A stretch of 10,927 nucleotides of DNA from Hydrogenophaga sp. (GTDB lineage: Bacteria; Pseudomonadota; Gammaproteobacteria; Burkholderiales; Burkholderiaceae_C), in the NCBI GenBank assembly GCA_030684755.1, contig JAUXXN010000507.1:1-10927 (forward strand), given 5' to 3'. A model generated the notes under the pieces. The model was not told where the DNA came from and made no database searches. It was given only the letters and a program-made list of their open reading frames with translations. Both the position numbers and the translations under genes were made by a program. Shown here piece by piece: positions 8,078 to 10,927 of this stretch. How positions within the stretch are numbered: position 1 is the stretch's first letter; each line of letters begins with the position of its first letter.

Positions 8078-8485
8078 TTACTTGGCAGGAATTTGTGCAG
8101 CTCCTGTGCCCACTGGTTGCGTTTCCACGACAGCGGGCGCAGTAGGCACTTCACTGCTGGCCTGGCCGGGAATCTGGGCAGAGGCTGGTACTTCAGCGGG
8201 CAACACAGCGCCCTCGAGCACACTTCCCGAACGGGGCGCTTCGCGCAGATTGCCGAAATAAGCCAGCCCAAGCGTGCAGGTAAGGAACACCCCGGCCAAC
8301 ACCGCCGTGGAACGCGACATGAAGTTGGCTCCACCCGAGGCGCCAAACAAACTGGCCGAACCAGCGCCGCCACCAAAGGCTGCACCCGCGTCAGCGCCTT
8401 TGCCGTGCTGCATCAAAATAAGCGCGATCATGGCCAGCGCAGAGAGCATCTGAACCGCCAAGAGGATGGTCAACAAAACATTCAT
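8078..8485 (-). CDS. secG: Protein-export membrane protein SecG
   Basis: A 135-residue inner-membrane subunit of the SecYEG translocon that assists SecA-driven protein export. The first hydrophobic segment (about 3-25) is followed by the family signature LMQHGKGADAGAAFGGGAG (24-42), the SLFGASGGANFMSR loop (44-57) and a second membrane segment (about 58-77). The tail from about residue 80 is rich in Pro, Ala, Val and Gln, has no recognisable domain and makes the protein somewhat longer than the E. coli form (110 residues). GGAGA at 8495-8491 lies 5 nt before the ATG. It follows tpiA by 36 bp, so the two are probably co-transcribed; this tpiA-secG pairing is common in bacteria. Confidence 0.95.
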   Translation of the reverse strand: MNVLLTILLAVQMLSALAMIALILMQHGKGADAGAAFGGGAGSASLFGASGGANFMSRSTAVLAGVFLTCTLGLAYFGNLREAPRSGSVLEGAVLPAEVPASAQIPGQASSEVPTAPAVVETQPVGTGAAQIPAK

Positions 8486-8521
8486 TTTTTTCTCCGAAAT
8501 TAGGAAAGGTGAAGCTCACAC

Positions 8522-9268
8522 TTACTGCGCAGCACCCACGATTTGCAGGAAATCCGCGGCTTTGAGCGACGCGCCGCCAATCAGGCCGCCATCAATATCC
8601 GGCTGGGCCAACAAGCTGGCGGCGTTGGCTGCGTTCATGCTGCCACCATAAAGAATGTGCACTCGTTCGGGGTGCTGGGTTGCTGCCGACAGCTGTGCAC
8701 GCAAAACGGCATGGACATGCTGAGCCATTTCTGGCGTGGCCGTTTTCCCGGTACCGATGGCCCAGACGGGCTCATAAGCGACCACGATTTCACTGGTGCA
8801 ATGCGCGACAGCATGAATCACGGCAGCCAACTGGCGTTTGACCACGGCTTCCGTCTGCTCTGCATCGCGCTCTGCCAAGGTTTCACCCACACAGACGATC
8901 GGCGTGATGCCCAGCGCCAAGGCGCGCTGTGCTTTGGCAGCCACCTGCGCATCGGTTTCGCCGTGGTACTGGCGGCGCTCAGAGTGACCCACGATGGCGT
9001 AGCGGCACCCGAAGTCGCGCAGCATGGCTGCACCGACCTCACCTGTGAAAGCACCTTGCTCGTGCGCAGACACGTCCTGGGCGCCCCATGCGATCGGGCT
9101 GCCCTGCAACAACATCTGCATCTGAGCGAGATAAGGCGCAGGCGCACACAGCGCCATGTCAGCAGCAGGCGCTGCGCCATTCAAGCCACTCAGCATGGCT
9201 TTGACGAGCGCCTCGTTGGCGGCCAAAGAGCCATTCATTTTCCAGTTGCCTGCGATGAGTTTTTTCAT
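8522..9268 (-). CDS. tpiA: Triosephosphate isomerase
   Basis: A cytosolic TIM-barrel enzyme of 248 residues that interconverts dihydroxyacetone phosphate and glyceraldehyde 3-phosphate in glycolysis and gluconeogenesis. Catalytic residues are visible: N8 and K10 in GNWKMNG, the electrophile H95 in VGHSERR, and the base E166 in [12 protein letters not shown], which also starts the mobile loop 6. The phosphate-binding YGGSMN (207-212) and GGLIGGASL (227-235) are present. The frame is open ten codons further to 9298. I chose the ATG at 9268 because [13 protein letters not shown] is the normal N-terminus; the site upstream is only AAGAGA. It lies 34 bp after the quinone oxidoreductase gene and 36 bp before secG. 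Confidence 0.97.
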   Translation of the reverse strand: MKKLIAGNWKMNGSLAANEALVKAMLSGLNGAAPAADMALCAPAPYLAQMQMLLQGSPIAWGAQDVSAHEQGAFTGEVGAAMLRDFGCRYAIVGHSERRQYHGETDAQVAAKAQRALALGITPIVCVGETLAERDAEQTEAVVKRQLAAVIHAVAHCTSEIVVAYEPVWAIGTGKTATPEMAQHVHAVLRAQLSAATQHPERVHILYGGSMNAANAASLLAQPDIDGGLIGGASLKAADFLQIVGAAQ

Positions 9269-9302
9269 GATTTTTCTCTTCAGCATTGCGGTACACAAGC
9301 CA

Positions 9303-10292
9303 TCACGACCATGTCAAGACCAGCTTGCCGATATGTTGATTGGACTCCATCAACGCGTGCGCCGATGCAGCCTCGCCCGCGTTAAACACGCGATAAATGA
9401 CCGGCTTGATGCGTCCATCGGCCACCAGGGGCCAGACCGACGTGCGCAACGATTGGGCGATGGCGGTCTTGAAGGCCACTGGGCGTGGACGCAATGTCGA
9501 GCCGGTGATGGTCAGCCGTCGGCGCAACACCATGCCCGCGTTGATCTCGGCCTTGACTCCGCCCTGCACCGCGATGATGACCAGACGACCGTCTTCGGCA
9601 AGGCAGTCGAGCTCGCGCGCCACATAGGCACCGGCCACCATGTCCAGAATCACGTTGACGCCCTGGCCACCGGTCAGGTCGGCCACAGCACCCACAAAGT
9701 CCTGTGTTTTGTAGTTGATGGCGTGATCAGCCCCAAGGGCCAGACAAGCCGCGCATTTTTCGTCGCTGCCTGCGGTGGTGATCACCCGCGCACCCAGGGC
9801 TTTGGCCATCTGGATCGCGGTCACACCAATGCCACTGGTGCCACCCTGAATCAACAAGGTTTCACCGGGCTGCAGCCGCGCACGGTCAAATACGTTGCTC
9901 CAGACGGTGAAAAAGGTCTCGGGCAAGCTGGCCGCAGCCACATCGTCCAGGCCCTCTGGCACCGGCAGGCACTGGCCCACAGGGGCCACGCAAAACTGCG
10001 CATAACCACCACCAGCCACCAACGCACACACGCGGTCACCCAAAGCGAGGCCCGCAGCCGACATGGCGGCTGCATCACCCGACTCGATGACGCCCGCCAC
10101 TTCAAGGCCAGGAATGTCAGAGGCGCCGGGCGGCACCGGGTAGTTGCCCGTGCGCTGCAGCACATCGGGCCGGTTCACGCCCGATGCACTGACGCGAATG
10201 AGCACCTCTCCTGTGCCCGCTACAGGCACAGGGCGCTCGGTCAAGCGCAACACATCGGGTGCGCCGTAGGAGCTGATTTCAACCGCTTGCAT
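9303..10292 (-). CDS. NAD(P)H quinone oxidoreductase, PIG3/QOR-type medium-chain dehydrogenase
   Basis: A 329-residue soluble oxidoreductase predicted to reduce quinones or similar electrophiles with NAD(P)H. The N-terminal GroES-like domain shows [19 protein letters not shown] (34-52), typical of the PIG3 branch, and lacks zinc-ligand cysteines. The Rossmann domain carries the nucleotide-binding stretch [20 protein letters not shown] (146-165), followed by [14 protein letters not shown] (167-180). GLEVAGVIE (62-70) and the C-terminal HIGKLVLTW also fit. The real substrate cannot be read from the sequence; a crotonyl-CoA reductase-like or zeta-crystallin-like activity is an alternative. It starts 15 bp after the pnp stop with no clear Shine-Dalgarno and ends 34 bp before tpiA, which suggests read-through from pnp. 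Confidence 0.92.
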   Translation of the reverse strand: MQAVEISSYGAPDVLRLTERPVPVAGTGEVLIRVSASGVNRPDVLQRTGNYPVPPGASDIPGLEVAGVIESGDAAAMSAAGLALGDRVCALVAGGGYAQFCVAPVGQCLPVPEGLDDVAAASLPETFFTVWSNVFDRARLQPGETLLIQGGTSGIGVTAIQMAKALGARVITTAGSDEKCAACLALGADHAINYKTQDFVGAVADLTGGQGVNVILDMVAGAYVARELDCLAEDGRLVIIAVQGGVKAEINAGMVLRRRLTITGSTLRPRPVAFKTAIAQSLRTSVWPLVADGRIKPVIYRVFNAGEAASAHALMESNQHIGKLVLTWS

Positions 10293-10307
10293 GGCCGTTA
10301 ATCTGTT

Positions 10308-10927
10308 TTATTGCTGCTGTTGCTGCTGGCCTTTGTCGCCGCTGTTGCGGTCGATGAGCGCCTTCATGGACAACTTGATGCGGCCTTTTTCGTCGGTCTC
10401 CATCACCTTGACTTTGACAATCTGGCCTTCGCTCAGGTAGTCGGTCACGCGCTCAACGCGCTCGTGCGCGATCTGGCTGATGTGCAGCAAGCCGTCTTTG
10501 CCCGGCAACAGGTTGATCAAAGCACCGAAGTCCAGGATCTTGGTGACCGGCCCTTCGTAGACCTTGCCAATTTCGACTTCAGCGGTGATCTGCTGAATGC
10601 GGCGTTTGGCTTCGTCGGCCTTGGCGCTGTCGGTCGAAGCGATGGTGATGGTGCCGTCTTCGTCGATGTTGATCTGGGTGCCGGTCTCTTCGGTCAATGC
10701 ACGGATCACCGAGCCGCCTTTGCCGATCACGTCGCGGATCTTCTCGGGGTTGATCTTCATGGTGAAGAGCTTGGGCGCGAAGTTCGACACCTCGGTCTTG
10801 GCTTCGCCCATGGCTTCTTCCATCTTGCCCAGGATGTGCATGCGGGCTTCTTTGGCCTGGGCCAGTGCCACCTGCATGATTTCCTTGGTGATGCCCTGGA
10901 TATTGATATCCATCTGCAGTGCAGAAA
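10308..10927 (-). CDS. pnp: Polyribonucleotide nucleotidyltransferase (PNPase), C-terminal part; 5' end outside window
   Basis: The last 205 residues of the exoribonuclease that degrades RNA phosphorolytically and takes part in mRNA turnover. The frame continues past the right edge (…[16 protein letters not shown]), so the Met at 10913 is internal: it belongs to the family's LQMDIKIQGIT block near the end of the second catalytic domain. Counting from that Met, the KH domain follows with the GxxG loop in [12 protein letters not shown] (62-73). The S1 domain is at about 118-185 ([20 protein letters not shown] at 116-135, [10 protein letters not shown] at 140-149). The protein ends in NSGDKG plus six glutamines, encoded by a 9-bp unit repeated twice (10311-10328). 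The two catalytic phosphorolytic domains lie mostly outside the window. Confidence 0.97.
   Translation of the reverse strand, partial: SALQMDINIQGITKEIMQVALAQAKEARMHILGKMEEAMGEAKTEVSNFAPKLFTMKINPEKIRDVIGKGGSVIRALTEETGTQINIDEDGTITIASTDSAKADEAKRRIQQITAEVEIGKVYEGPVTKILDFGALINLLPGKDGLLHISQIAHERVERVTDYLSEGQIVKVKVMETDEKGRIKLSMKALIDRNSGDKGQQQQQQ

Noticed and set aside
9156..10301. 381-codon plus-strand open frame opposite the quinone oxidoreductase gene
   Set aside because: Antisense shadow of a well-supported gene, with the composition typical of reverse frames in GC-rich DNA.
1..10927. Mobile elements, CRISPR arrays, defence or toxin-antitoxin genes
   Set aside because: No transposase, integrase, regularly spaced repeats or unexplained gene-size gap is present; the only gap above 60 bp is 7909-8077.

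Overview
The window reads as a housekeeping locus of a betaproteobacterium, most likely in the Burkholderiales near the Comamonadaceae. This rests on the gene order (pnp, a PIG3-type quinone oxidoreductase, tpiA, secG, tRNA-Leu, nuoA onwards), the protein sequences and the high-GC coding DNA. No database search was possible, so the family-level placement is inference. Every gene lies on the minus strand, so transcription runs from high to low coordinates. Both edges cut genes: pnp loses its 5' part at the right edge and nuoH its 3' part at the left edge.

Layout in transcription order. (1) 10927-10308: C-terminal part of polynucleotide phosphorylase (KH and S1 RNA-binding domains, oligo-glutamine tail). 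(2) 10292-9303: zinc-free NAD(P)H quinone oxidoreductase of the medium-chain dehydrogenase superfamily. (3) 9268-8522: triosephosphate isomerase. (4) 8485-8078: SecG translocase subunit with a Pro/Ala-rich tail. (5) 8077-7909: 169-bp intergenic stretch with two direct repeats and a self-complementary segment that ends exactly at the tRNA. (6) 7908-7824: tRNA-Leu with anticodon GAG and encoded CCA. (7) 7772 to the left edge: nuoA, B, C, D, E, F, G and partial nuoH, the first eight genes of the proton-pumping NADH:quinone oxidoreductase (complex I) operon.

The nuo genes are packed for co-expression. Gaps are 36, 44 and 23 bp between A-B, B-C and C-D. D-E and G-H overlap by the 4 bases ATGA, E-F are 1 bp apart and F-G 14 bp apart. 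NuoE, F and G form the NADH-oxidising arm (FMN plus iron-sulfur clusters). NuoB, C and D form the connecting arm that carries electrons to quinone through cluster N2. NuoA and NuoH are membrane subunits at the quinone-site/proton-channel junction. All ligand residues I looked for are present, and no frameshift or broken gene was seen.

I found no previously undescribed gene system. The least explained segment is the structured stretch directly 5' of tRNA-Leu. Smaller points are a 12-codon ORF coupled to the nuoA start, a G8 tract inside the NuoF glycine loop, a 9-bp tandem duplication in the pnp tail, and a local GC dip over nuoA and the start of nuoB.
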